Source: an uncultured Collinsella sp. (GTDB lineage Bacteria; Actinomycetota; Coriobacteriia; Coriobacteriales; Coriobacteriaceae). From it: a stretch of 17,722 bases of DNA. The stretch covers positions 1 through 17,722 of the forward strand of contig CAAFEX010000041.1 in assembly GCA_900762015.1 (NCBI GenBank), written 5' to 3'. The notes under the pieces were generated by a model. That model made no database searches, was not told where the DNA came from, and saw only the letters and a program-made list of their open reading frames with translations. Of this stretch, positions 7,394-15,457 are shown in pieces. Each line of letters begins with the position of its first letter. The stretch's first letter is position 1. Position numbers and translations under genes: made by a program.

Positions 7394-8293
7394 ATGAGCG
7401 AGAACGTGACGAACACCGCCGCGACTGCGTCCGACCGGGCAATCGCGCCTACCATCGAGATCGCCGCCCACGCCGGCACCTGCTACGGCGTGCAGCGCGC
7501 GCTCGACATGGCGCTGGCCGCCGCGCCGCAGGCAGGGGAGTGCACTCAGGTCCATACCTTGGGTCCGCTCATCCATAACCCCATCGTGGTGCGCGAGCTC
7601 GCCGAGGCAGGCGTCGGTCTGGCCAACACCTTGGACGACGCCACATCCGGCACCGTGATCATCCGCGCCCACGGCGTGGTGCCGCAGGTCATCGATGCCG
7701 CTCGCGAGCGTGGCCTTAACGTCGTCGACGCCACCTGCCCTTACGTCAAGAAGGTCCACGTGGCCGCCGAGCGGCTGGTGCGCGAGGGCTACCGCGTGGT
7801 GGTCGTAGGCGAGCCAGGTCACCCCGAGGTCGAGGGTATTCTGGGCCACGCCGGCAATGATGCGCAGGTCGTGAGTTGTGCCGCCGACGCCAACGCCTTG
7901 TCGCTCAAGGGCAAGGTAGGCCTCGTCGTGCAGACCACCCAGACCGCGCAGAACCTCGCCGAGGTCGTGGCAGCTATCACCCCGCGCGTGCAGGAGCTGC
8001 GTGTGATCAACACCATCTGCGCCGCCACGAGTGAGCGTCAACAGGCAGCAGCCACACTTGCCAACCGCTGCGACTGCATGGTCGTGGTGGGCGGCAAGAA
8101 CTCGGGCAACACCCGCCGCCTGGCGCAGATTTGCGCAGACGCCTGCGAGCGCACGTATCACATCGAGGAGGCTTCCGAGCTCCAGGCCGCGTGGTTTACC
8201 GACGCTCACCACATCGGCATCACTGCCGGAGCCTCCACCCCACAAGAACACATCGAACGCGCCGTCACGCGCATCAAGGAGCTTTGCCGCTAA
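7394..8293 (+). CDS. ispH: 4-hydroxy-3-methylbut-2-enyl diphosphate reductase
   Basis: IspH carries out the last step of the MEP isoprenoid pathway, reducing HMBPP to IPP and DMAPP with a [4Fe-4S] cluster. The three cluster cysteines are visible: C30 in GTCYGVQRAL, C115 in DATCPYVKKVH and C209 in NTICAATSERQ. Substrate-binding signatures are also present: LGPLIHNP, RAHGV, GEPGHPEVEG and GGKNSGNTRRL. The start at 7394 is preferred over an in-frame GTG at 7364, which lies inside plsC. Only a weak GCAGG precedes the start, which lies 2 nt after the plsC stop, so translation is probably coupled. In many Clostridia ispH is followed by or fused to a ribosomal S1-domain gene; here that gene is absent and the DUF512 gene follows directly. 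Confidence 0.95.
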   Translation: MSENVTNTAATASDRAIAPTIEIAAHAGTCYGVQRALDMALAAAPQAGECTQVHTLGPLIHNPIVVRELAEAGVGLANTLDDATSGTVIIRAHGVVPQVIDAARERGLNVVDATCPYVKKVHVAAERLVREGYRVVVVGEPGHPEVEGILGHAGNDAQVVSCAADANALSLKGKVGLVVQTTQTAQNLAEVVAAITPRVQELRVINTICAATSERQQAAATLANRCDCMVVVGGKNSGNTRRLAQICADACERTYHIEEASELQAAWFTDAHHIGITAGASTPQEHIERAVTRIKELCR

Positions 8294-8295
8294 CC

Positions 8296-9738
8296 ATGGA
8301 CCAGACCGTACCCGCATACGCCGCCGAGGTGGCCGATTACGGGCGCAGCCGCGACCCCGAGCCGGGTGAGGGCGCGCTCGTTAAGAACGTGCGTCCCGAG
8401 TCGCCCGCATGGGATGTGGGTATCGAGCCGGGCATGCGCGTACTCACGGTCAATGGCGAGCAGCTCACCGACATGATTGTGTGGCTCTGGGAGGCCGACG
8501 ACGACACCGTCGAGCTTGAGGTATTCGATCCGCGCGACGGCACCGTCACCCCTGTAGAGCTCGACCGCTTCCCGGGCGAGGACTGGGGCCTTGAGTTCGA
8601 CGGCCCCATCTTCGACGGCATGCGTACCTGCGTCAACGCCTGCGTGTTCTGCTTTATGACGATGCTCCCCAAGGGCGGCCGCTCCACGCTCTATATTCGC
8701 GATGACGACTACCGTCTGAGCTTTTTACAGGGCAACTTTGTCACGCTCACGAACCTCACCGACGAGGACGTGCAAAACGTCATCCAACGCAACATGAGTC
8801 CCATGAATGTGTCGGTCCATGCCGTAAGCCCCGACGTCCGCCGACGCATGATGGGCCGCAACGCCCAACGCGGCATGGACGTACTCGAGGCCATCATGGC
8901 CGCCGGCATCGAGATTCACGCGCAGATCGTGTTGTGCCCCGGCATGAACGACGGCGAGGAGCTGGAAAAGACCCTGCGCTTTTGCGAGGAGCACGAGCAA
9001 ATCACCAGCCTGGGCATTGTGCCGCTCGGTTTTACCAAGCATCAGAACCGTTTTAGCTGGTCCTACAGCGACAAGCCCGAGCTAGCGCGCGAGACCATTG
9101 CCATGATCCGACCGTTCCAGGACCGTGCCTTCGAGCGCTTTGGCCGCCACACCTTCCAGATGAGCGACGAGTTCTACTTGGATGCCGGCATCGAGCCACC
9201 CGAGGCGGACTTTTACGACGGCTACCCGCAGTACTACGACGGCATCGGTATGATCCGCTCCTATCTGGACGAGACCGACAACGTGCTCGCCGCCGATGCC
9301 GAGCGTCTGGCCCGCGCCCGCGCTGGCATTGCCGAGCGCAACCAGCACCTGCTGTGCCTCTCCGGCGCCAGCGCGCGCGACACCGTGGCGCGCTTTGTGG
9401 AGTCGCGGTATGGTCTCGCCGGCACCGTCACGGCCATCAAGAACCGCTACTTTGGCGGCAACGTGGACGTGACCGGCCTCATCGTCGCGTGTGACATTCT
9501 GGAGCAGCTGCCACAAGACCTGTCGGGGGTTATGCTCTTTGTGCCTAAGCTCATGTTCAACGCTGACGGCATGACGCTTGACGAGTATCATCGTGACGAT
9601 TTACTCGCAAGCCTTACCAGTCGCGGCGCCGAGGTTCATGTGGTGTCGACCATGCCGCATGAGCTGCTCGATACCCTAGAGCACATCCTTGGCATTGTGC
9701 CTGCCGACTCTACTAATTCCACTGACCCTACCCATTAA
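8296..9738 (+). CDS. DUF512 family protein with PDZ domain and radical-SAM-like cysteine motif
   Basis: This 480-residue protein belongs to the DUF512 family, whose function is not established. An N-terminal PDZ-like domain (about residues 25-75) contains GALVKNVRPESPAWDVGIEPG. A CX3CX2C motif follows (C112, C116, C119), the arrangement that binds the [4Fe-4S] cluster of radical SAM enzymes. The next segment, with SVHAVSPDVRRRMMGRN and GIEIHAQIVLCPGMNDG, resembles a radical SAM barrel. The C-terminal half (about 265-470) is the DUF512 region, including SDEFYLDAG and GVMLFVPKLM. The start lies 2 nt after the ispH stop; an AAGGAG lies 14 nt upstream, farther than ideal, so reinitiation is likely. 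In Clostridia homologues also tend to lie beside der, which hints at a link to ribosome assembly, but that is inference. Confidence 0.88.
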   Translation: MDQTVPAYAAEVADYGRSRDPEPGEGALVKNVRPESPAWDVGIEPGMRVLTVNGEQLTDMIVWLWEADDDTVELEVFDPRDGTVTPVELDRFPGEDWGLEFDGPIFDGMRTCVNACVFCFMTMLPKGGRSTLYIRDDDYRLSFLQGNFVTLTNLTDEDVQNVIQRNMSPMNVSVHAVSPDVRRRMMGRNAQRGMDVLEAIMAAGIEIHAQIVLCPGMNDGEELEKTLRFCEEHEQITSLGIVPLGFTKHQNRFSWSYSDKPELARETIAMIRPFQDRAFERFGRHTFQMSDEFYLDAGIEPPEADFYDGYPQYYDGIGMIRSYLDETDNVLAADAERLARARAGIAERNQHLLCLSGASARDTVARFVESRYGLAGTVTAIKNRYFGGNVDVTGLIVACDILEQLPQDLSGVMLFVPKLMFNADGMTLDEYHRDDLLASLTSRGAEVHVVSTMPHELLDTLEHILGIVPADSTNSTDPTH

Positions 9739-9748
9739 AGGAGAGCAG

Positions 9749-11083
9749 ATGAAACCTATCGTCGCCGTCGTCGGACGCCCCAACGTGGGCAAGTCCACGC
9801 TCGTTAACCGCCTGGCCCAGACCTCGGACGCCATCGTCCACGAGTCCCGCGGCGTCACGCGCGACCGCTCGTATCACACGGCCGATTGGAACGGTCGTGA
9901 GTTCACCATCGTCGACACGGGCGGTATCGAGCCGCTCAAGAGCGACGACGTCTTTGCCACGTCCATCCGCGACCAGGCGCTCGCCGCCGCCGAGGAAGCC
10001 GCAGTCATCCTGTTTGTGGTCGATGGCCGCACCGGCGTCACCGAGGAGGACGAGTCGGTCGCCCGCATGCTCAAGCGCTGCGACAAGCCGGTCTTTCTGC
10101 TGGTGAACAAGCTCGACAACCCCGATCGCGAAAACGACAGCATCTGGGAGTTCTATTCGCTCGGTATCGGCGAGCCCACGCCGCTCTCGGCCCTGCATGG
10201 CCATGGCACGGGCGACCTGCTCGATGACATCGTGGCCCTGCTTCCTGAGGAAGAGGACGAAGTCGCCGACGAGTTCCCCGACGCGCTGAACGTCGCCATC
10301 ATCGGCCGTCCCAACGCCGGTAAGTCGTCGCTGTTCAACCGCATCCTGGGCGCCGACCGCTCTATCGTGTCCAACATTGCCGGCACGACGCGCGACGCCA
10401 TCGACACCGTCGTGGAGCGCAACGGCAAGCACTACCGCATGGTCGACACCGCGGGCATTCGCAAGAAGAGCACCGTGTACGAGAACATCGAGTACTACTC
10501 CATGGTCCGCGGCCTGCGCGCCATCGACCGCGCCGACGTGGCGCTGCTCGTCGTCGACGCCTCCGTGGGCGTTACCGAGCAGGACCAGAAGGTCATGGGT
10601 CTTGCCATCGAGCGCGGCTGCGCCATCGTGGTGCTGCTCAACAAGTGGGACCTGCTCGACGATGACCGCAAGCGCGAGGCCTGCATGGAGACCGTCGACC
10701 GCCGTCTGGGCGTCATGGCTCCCTGGGCCCAGTACCTGCGCATCTCAGCCCTGACCGGCCGTAGCGTCGAGAAGATCTGGTCGATGGTAGACGCCGCCGA
10801 AAAGACGCGCTCGCAAAAGATCAGCACCTCGCGCCTCAACACGTTCCTCACCGACCTGCGCGAGTTCGGTCATACCGTGGTGGACGGCAAGCGCCGCCTG
10901 CGTATGCACTACGTGACCCAGACGGGCGTCAACCCGCCGACGTTCACGTTCTTCGTCAACCACAGTGACCTGGTCAACGACACCTACCAGCGCTACATGG
11001 AGAACCGCATGCGCTCGACCTTCGACTTTGCCGGCACGCCCATTCGACTCTTCTTTAGGAAGAAGGAGCAAAAGGATGCATAA
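9749..11083 (+). CDS. der: Ribosome-associated GTPase Der (EngA)
   Basis: Der is an essential double GTPase needed for maturation of the 50S ribosomal subunit. G domain 1 starts with GRPNVGKST (residues 9-17), followed by DTGG and NKLD. G domain 2 starts with GRPNAGKSS (from residue 186), followed by DTAGIRKK and NKWDL. A C-terminal KH-like domain (about 355-444) includes RLRMHYVTQTGVNPPTF and FAGTPIRLFFRKK, typical of the family. The ATG at 9749 has AAAGGAGAG (9737-9744) upstream overlapping the DUF512 stop; an in-frame start at 9689 would lie inside that gene and is rejected. The 444-residue length is standard. Its end overlaps the start of plsY by 8 nt. Confidence 0.97.
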   Translation: MKPIVAVVGRPNVGKSTLVNRLAQTSDAIVHESRGVTRDRSYHTADWNGREFTIVDTGGIEPLKSDDVFATSIRDQALAAAEEAAVILFVVDGRTGVTEEDESVARMLKRCDKPVFLLVNKLDNPDRENDSIWEFYSLGIGEPTPLSALHGHGTGDLLDDIVALLPEEEDEVADEFPDALNVAIIGRPNAGKSSLFNRILGADRSIVSNIAGTTRDAIDTVVERNGKHYRMVDTAGIRKKSTVYENIEYYSMVRGLRAIDRADVALLVVDASVGVTEQDQKVMGLAIERGCAIVVLLNKWDLLDDDRKREACMETVDRRLGVMAPWAQYLRISALTGRSVEKIWSMVDAAEKTRSQKISTSRLNTFLTDLREFGHTVVDGKRRLRMHYVTQTGVNPPTFTFFVNHSDLVNDTYQRYMENRMRSTFDFAGTPIRLFFRKKEQKDA

Positions 11084-11759
11084 TCCGATTCTTCTGACCG
11101 CCATCTGCGCCGTGGTCTCGTTCTTTATCGGGGCGATTCCGTTTGGTCTGATCCTGGGCCGCGTGTTCAACCACACGGACATTCGTAAGGCGGGCTCCGG
11201 CAACATCGGCACCACCAACGCCCTGCGCGTGGCCGGCCCCAAGGTGGCCGCGCTCACGCTGCTGCTCGACTGCCTTAAGGGCGCCATCTGCGTCCTTATC
11301 GCGCGTCCGCTCATTGCCGACTTAGGCTATGGCTTCCCCGTGAGCATTATGGCCCCCGGTGCCGCCGGCGACTGGATGCTCGGCGTCATCTGCCTGGCAG
11401 CCGTGTGGGGCCATATCTTCTCGCCCTACCTCAACTTCCATGGCGGCAAGGGCATCGCAGTTGGTCTGGGCGTCATCCTCGCCTGGTACTGGCCTATTGG
11501 CCTGTCGCTGCTGGGCATGTTTATCGTGGCCGTCGCCATCACCAAGTTTGTGTCGGTGGGCTCGCTTGCCGCGGCCATCGGTCTTCCCATCGCTGCCTGC
11601 GCGGTCTTTCCGTACAGCAGCCTCGGACTTAAGTTTTGCATGGCGCTGATCGGCATTACTGTGGTGTGGGCCCATCGTGCGAACATCAAAAAGCTCATGA
11701 CGGGTAAGGAGTCCAAGCTCTCGTTTACCAAGCGCGTCACCGAGCCCGACGATAAGTAG
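11076..11759 (+). CDS. plsY: Acyl-phosphate:glycerol-3-phosphate acyltransferase
   Basis: PlsY transfers an acyl group from acyl-phosphate (made by PlsX) to glycerol-3-phosphate in the cytoplasmic membrane, giving lysophosphatidic acid. The family motifs are present: SGNIGTTNALR in the first cytosolic loop and GHIFSPYLNFHGGKGIA in the second, with several hydrophobic membrane segments between. The start at 11076 is supported by AAGGAG (11063-11068) 7 nt upstream and by the family-typical N-terminus MHNPILLTAICAVVSFFIGAIPFG-like pattern; the frame upstream is a shadow of der. The protein is 227 residues long, normal for PlsY. The 8-nt overlap with der implies coupled translation. plsX is not in the window. 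Confidence 0.96.
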   Translation: MHNPILLTAICAVVSFFIGAIPFGLILGRVFNHTDIRKAGSGNIGTTNALRVAGPKVAALTLLLDCLKGAICVLIARPLIADLGYGFPVSIMAPGAAGDWMLGVICLAAVWGHIFSPYLNFHGGKGIAVGLGVILAWYWPIGLSLLGMFIVAVAITKFVSVGSLAAAIGLPIAACAVFPYSSLGLKFCMALIGITVVWAHRANIKKLMTGKESKLSFTKRVTEPDDK

Positions 11760-11768
11760 GAGAGAGTC

Positions 11769-12776
11769 ATGAATGTTGCGCTGATTGGCTCCGGCTCCTG
11801 GGGAACCGCCGTCGCGGGCCTTGCCGCCGCGCGGGCCGAGCGCGTGACCATGTGGGCCCACAGCGAGCAGACGGCCGCCGGTATTAACGGCGAGCACCGA
11901 AACCCTCGCTATCTGGTGGGCTACGAGCTGCCGGACAACGTGGTGGCAACGACCGAGCTCGCCCAGGCGCTCGACGGTGCCGATGCGATCATCTTTGCCG
12001 TGCCTTCGACGCACCTGCGCGACGTCTGCCACCAGGCGGCGCCGTACATCGCGGACGAGACGCCGGTTCTGTGCCTCACCAAGGGCATTGAGCCCGAGTC
12101 CGGCCTGCTCATGAGCGAGGTCATCGCCAGCGAGATCGGCAACGAGTCGCGCGTGGCGGCGCTCTCGGGCCCCAACCATGCTGAGGAAATCTGCCGCGGC
12201 GGACTTTCTGCCGCCGTCATCGCAAGCAAAGATCCGCAGATAGGGGAGACCTTTAAGGACCTGCTCCTATCCACGGCCTTCCGCATCTACCTGTCGCAGG
12301 ACATGACCGGCGTCGAGGTTTGCGGTGCCATGAAAAACGTTATCGCCATCGTGTGCGGCATCTCCGCCGGCACCGGTGCCGGCGACAATACGCTCGCCCT
12401 TATCATGACGCGCGGCCTGGCCGAGATCAGCCGTCTGGTGCACGCCCGCGGCGGTCAAGCTATGACCTGCATGGGACTCGCCGGCATGGGCGACCTCATT
12501 GCCACCTGCACCTCGGAGCATTCGCGCAACCGCACCTTTGGCTACGAGTTTGCCCACGGCGTGTCACTCAACGAGTATCAGACGCGCACGCATATGGTGG
12601 TCGAAGGCGCCGTCGCGGCCCGCAGCGTCAGCGAACTCGCCCGTTCACTGGGCGTAGACATTCCGCTCACCTTTGCCGTGGAGCAAACGCTCTACAACGG
12701 TGTTACTTTGGATAGGGCGCTCGAGATTCTTACCGACCGCGTACCCTCCCAAGAGTTCTACGGACTCACCGACTAA
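11769..12776 (+). CDS. gpsA: NAD(P)-dependent glycerol-3-phosphate dehydrogenase
   Basis: GpsA reduces dihydroxyacetone phosphate to sn-glycerol-3-phosphate in the cytosol, supplying the backbone for phospholipids. The Rossmann nucleotide motif is GSGSWG (residues 7-12). Conserved catalytic and substrate regions include LTKGIE with K105, LSGPNHAEE and GAMKNVIAI with K189, followed by GLAGMGDLIATCTS and RNRTFGYE. The 335-residue length is typical. GGAGAG lies a few bases before the ATG, 9 nt after the plsY stop. Adjacency to plsY places substrate production beside its first use, and plsC, the next enzyme, is upstream in the same run. Confidence 0.97.
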   Translation: MNVALIGSGSWGTAVAGLAAARAERVTMWAHSEQTAAGINGEHRNPRYLVGYELPDNVVATTELAQALDGADAIIFAVPSTHLRDVCHQAAPYIADETPVLCLTKGIEPESGLLMSEVIASEIGNESRVAALSGPNHAEEICRGGLSAAVIASKDPQIGETFKDLLLSTAFRIYLSQDMTGVEVCGAMKNVIAIVCGISAGTGAGDNTLALIMTRGLAEISRLVHARGGQAMTCMGLAGMGDLIATCTSEHSRNRTFGYEFAHGVSLNEYQTRTHMVVEGAVAARSVSELARSLGVDIPLTFAVEQTLYNGVTLDRALEILTDRVPSQEFYGLTD

Positions 12777-12794
12777 CGCAGAAAGGCTTCCACC

Positions 12795-13466
12795 ATGGGT
12801 TCCATCAAAATCGCTCCGTCCGTCCTTTCGGCCGACATGGCCAACCTCAAGGGCGAGCTCGACAAAATCGCCTGCGCCGACTACGTGCACTTCGACGTTA
12901 TGGACGGTCACTTTACCGGCAACCTCACCTTTGGCGTTGACATCCTCAAGGCCGTCAAGCGCTCCACCGACGTGCCGGTCGACGCGCACCTGATGGTGTC
13001 GAATCCCGACGAGACGGTCGATTGGTATGCCGATGCCGGTGCCGATATGATCACCGTGCACTACGAGGCCTCCACGCACCTGCACCGCACGCTCACGCAT
13101 CTGCAGCAGCGCGGCGTCAAGGCCGGTGTGGTGCTCAACCCCGCCACGCCCGTCTGCGTGCTCGATAGCATCATCGACATTGTTGACATGGTGCTGCTCA
13201 TGAGCGTGAACCCCGGCTTTGGCGGCCAGAGCTTTATCCCGGGCACTCTGCATAAGCTCCACGAGCTCAAAGCCATGTGCGAGCACCACGGCGTGTCGCC
13301 CCTCATCGAGGTCGACGGCGGTATTTCTTCCAAGAACATTGCCGAGGTCGTCAAGGCAGGCGCCAACGTGCTCGTGGCCGGCTCCGCCGTATTTAAGTCC
13401 GAAGATCCCGCTGCCGAGGTTGCGCTGCTGCAGAAGCTGGGCAACGAGGCCGCACAGGAGGCATAA
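12795..13466 (+). CDS. rpe: Ribulose-phosphate 3-epimerase
   Basis: Rpe interconverts ribulose-5-phosphate and xylulose-5-phosphate in the pentose phosphate pathway. It is a TIM-barrel metalloenzyme. The N-terminal IAPSVLSADMANL is diagnostic. The metal ligands expected for the family are all visible: H32 and D34 in VHFDVMDGHF, H65 in DAHLMV and D174 in VDGGIS. The phosphate-binding segments MSVNPGFGGQSF and VAGSAVF are also intact. The 223-residue length is standard. An 18-nt gap separates it from gpsA, and AGAAAGG provides a moderate ribosome-binding site. The next gene begins 6 nt after the stop. Confidence 0.97.
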   Translation: MGSIKIAPSVLSADMANLKGELDKIACADYVHFDVMDGHFTGNLTFGVDILKAVKRSTDVPVDAHLMVSNPDETVDWYADAGADMITVHYEASTHLHRTLTHLQQRGVKAGVVLNPATPVCVLDSIIDIVDMVLLMSVNPGFGGQSFIPGTLHKLHELKAMCEHHGVSPLIEVDGGISSKNIAEVVKAGANVLVAGSAVFKSEDPAAEVALLQKLGNEAAQEA

Positions 13467-13472
13467 ACCCTT

Positions 13473-14651
13473 ATGACCGCAGGTCAAAACCGCATACCCG
13501 TTAATCTTGACTATGCCGCCTCGACGCCTATGCGCGCCGAGGCGCTCCTTGCGCAGCGCGAATACGACGACAGCGAGCTTGCCGGCGTCAACCCCAACTC
13601 GCTGCATTCGCTCGGCCGCAAGGCCGCTGCACGCCTGGAAGTGGCGCGTCGCGAGATTGCCCGCAGCTTTGGCGCGCGCGTCCGCCCGTCCGAGATTGTT
13701 CTGACCAACGGCGGCACCGAAGCCAACCAGCTGGCGCTGCTCGGTCTTGCCGAGGGCGCTCGTCAGCGCGATCGCAAGCGCGATCGTGTAATCGTTTCGG
13801 CCATCGAGCACGATTCGATTCTGGACAACCTGCCGCTGCTGCGTGCCGCTGGCTTTACCGTCGACCTGGTACAGCCCTGCCGCGCGGGCTACATTGAGCC
13901 TGCCGCGCTTATCGAGCTGCTAGGCGACGACGTGGCGCTCGTGAGCATCATGGTTGCCAACAACGAGACTGGCGTGGTGCAGCCCATCCGTGAGCTTGCC
14001 GCGGCCGCGCATACCGTGGGCGCCCTTTTCCACACCGATGCCATCCAGGGCTATCTGCATATTCCGCTCGATGCCGCCGAGCTGGGCGTCGATGCTATGT
14101 CCGTCGCCGCCCACAAGATTGGCGGTCCTGTGGCATCCGGCGCGCTCTACGTTAAGACCCGCACCCCGCTGCGCCCGCGCATCTTTGGCGGAGGACAGGA
14201 AGCCGGACGACGTGCCGGCACGCAGGACCTGCGCACGCAGCTGGCCTTTGCCGCTGCCGCCTCGTCTCTGGCGCCCCATGTGGCTCAGGAGCGGGCGACG
14301 CTGCAAGCCCTTTCCGACAAGCTCTACGCCACGCTAACGGCCCACCCGCGCATTCACGCCACCATGGGCGACTACGAGCAGGCCGACCGTCTGCCCGGCA
14401 TGGTATCGATCTACATTGATGGCATGGACTCCGAGGAGCTCATCATCAAGCTCGACGCCGCCGGCTTTGAGGTATCGGCAGGCTCGGCATGCTCGAGCGG
14501 CAATATGGACCCCAGTCACGTTTTGAGCGCGATGGGCATCGGTCGCGAGCAGGCATTGGGCGCACTGCGCATTTCCTTTGATGACCGCGTGAATCCGGGC
14601 GATCTGGACGAGTTTGCCCAGACGCTGCTCTCGATCGTAGGCGCCGCATGA
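13473..14651 (+). CDS. Cysteine desulfurase (NifS/IscS family)
   Basis: This PLP enzyme removes sulfur from cysteine as an enzyme persulfide for Fe-S clusters or tRNA thiolation. The N-terminus LDYAASTPMR, the GGTEANQLAL cofactor loop, the HTDAIQGYL region and the PLP lysine K215 in AAHKIGGP are all present. The catalytic cysteine is C340 in SAGSACSSGN, within the long mobile loop typical of group I (IscS/NifS) rather than SufS. GGGQEAGRRAGTQD is a variant of the GGGQERGRRSGTEN-type loop. The 392-residue length is normal. AGGAGG (13456-13461) lies 11 nt upstream, a little far. No IscU, SufU or MnmA gene is adjacent, so the sulfur acceptor is unknown. The last four bases overlap the next start (ATGA). 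Confidence 0.94.
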   Translation: MTAGQNRIPVNLDYAASTPMRAEALLAQREYDDSELAGVNPNSLHSLGRKAAARLEVARREIARSFGARVRPSEIVLTNGGTEANQLALLGLAEGARQRDRKRDRVIVSAIEHDSILDNLPLLRAAGFTVDLVQPCRAGYIEPAALIELLGDDVALVSIMVANNETGVVQPIRELAAAAHTVGALFHTDAIQGYLHIPLDAAELGVDAMSVAAHKIGGPVASGALYVKTRTPLRPRIFGGGQEAGRRAGTQDLRTQLAFAAAASSLAPHVAQERATLQALSDKLYATLTAHPRIHATMGDYEQADRLPGMVSIYIDGMDSEELIIKLDAAGFEVSAGSACSSGNMDPSHVLSAMGIGREQALGALRISFDDRVNPGDLDEFAQTLLSIVGAA

Positions 14652-15457
14652 TCGTCGCCGAGCTTGAGCGCGCGCTGCTGGCACGCTATCCCAAGACTGA
14701 TGCTGAGAGTTGGGACCATGTAGGACTCTCCGTCGGCGACCCTGCCGCGCAGATTACCGGTGTTGCCTGCGCACTCGATGCGACCGAAGCCAATGTGCAC
14801 CGTGCTCTCGAGGCCGGTGCCAACGTGCTGCTGACGCATCATCCCATATACATCAAGGCGCCCGAGGCATTTTGTCCGGCGGATGCTGCACGCCCCCAAT
14901 GCAGTGCGGCGCTCTACGAGGCAGCGCGTTGCGGCGTGAGCATTATCTCGCTCCACACCAACCTGGACCGCTCGCACGAAGCCCGCATCTGCCTGAGCGA
15001 GCTGCTGGGTGCCGCACCCGTGAGCTCACTGGAGCACGTGGACGACCCCGAAGCGACCGGACTGGGCGCGCTTGCAACGTTGAACGACCCCTGCAGCCTG
15101 CGTGACCTTGCCGCGCGCGCAGCAGCGGCGTTTGGCAGCGACCCACGCGTGTGGGGCGAGGCCAATCACCCGTGCCGCACCGTCGCCATTTTGGGCGGCT
15201 CCCTAGGCGACTTCGGAGAGCTCGCCATCGCCGCGGGCGCAGATGTTGTCGTGACGGGCGAGGCGGGCTACCACGTGGCGCAAGACCTTGCCTTGCGCGG
15301 GCTACCGGTGATCTTGCTCGGTCACGACCGCTCTGAGGAGCCGTTCGTTGATATATTGATGAACTCTGCAGTTGACGCCGGGGTCGACCCCCGTCATGCG
15401 ATTAAAATACTGAACCCTTGCCAATGGTGGACTGTGACAAAAGGAGAGAACTTATGA
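14648..15457 (+). CDS. Nif3-like dinuclear metal center protein (GTP cyclohydrolase I type 2 homologue)
   Basis: Nif3 proteins form toroidal hexamers with a two-metal site; their physiological role is not settled, though some are annotated as type 2 GTP cyclohydrolase I. The metal-site motifs are visible: WDHVGLSVGD near residue 22, THHPIY with H64/H65, HTNLD (H103-D107) and GHDRSEEP with H226 and E230. The 269-residue length means the protein lacks the central PII-like insertion found in longer (about 370-residue) relatives. It overlaps the cysteine desulfurase by ATGA and the zinc-ribbon gene by ATGA, so all three are tightly coupled. Pairing of Nif3 with a zinc-ribbon coiled-coil protein also occurs in Mycobacterium (Rv2230c-Rv2229c). 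Confidence 0.92.
   Translation: MIVAELERALLARYPKTDAESWDHVGLSVGDPAAQITGVACALDATEANVHRALEAGANVLLTHHPIYIKAPEAFCPADAARPQCSAALYEAARCGVSIISLHTNLDRSHEARICLSELLGAAPVSSLEHVDDPEATGLGALATLNDPCSLRDLAARAAAAFGSDPRVWGEANHPCRTVAILGGSLGDFGELAIAAGADVVVTGEAGYHVAQDLALRGLPVILLGHDRSEEPFVDILMNSAVDAGVDPRHAIKILNPCQWWTVTKGENL
15372..15408 (+). promoter_or_regulatory. Promoter-like boxes around a palindrome inside the end of nif3
   Basis: TTGACG (15372-15377) and TAAAAT (15403-15408) are each five-of-six matches to consensus boxes, but the spacing is 25 bp, too long for an ordinary promoter. The spacer contains the perfect 12-bp palindrome GGGGTCGACCCC (15380-15391). The A/T-rich stretch uses ATA codons, which look rare in this GC-rich region. 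A start near 15415 would give a short leader to the zinc-ribbon gene at 15454. Because the whole site is coding sequence, chance resemblance is quite possible. Confidence 0.2.

Noticed and set aside
8131..8295. Longer N-terminus for the DUF512 protein
   Set aside because: The extension is an Arg/His-rich out-of-frame reading of ispH; ATG 8296 directly follows the ispH stop and begins the PDZ-containing protein.
7388..8317. Minus-strand open frame opposite ispH
   Set aside because: It mirrors ispH almost exactly; the three iron-sulfur cysteines support the plus strand only.
12645..13811. Minus-strand open frame opposite the end of gpsA, rpe and the cysteine desulfurase start
   Set aside because: It crosses three well-supported genes and has no recognisable domain; it is a codon-bias shadow.
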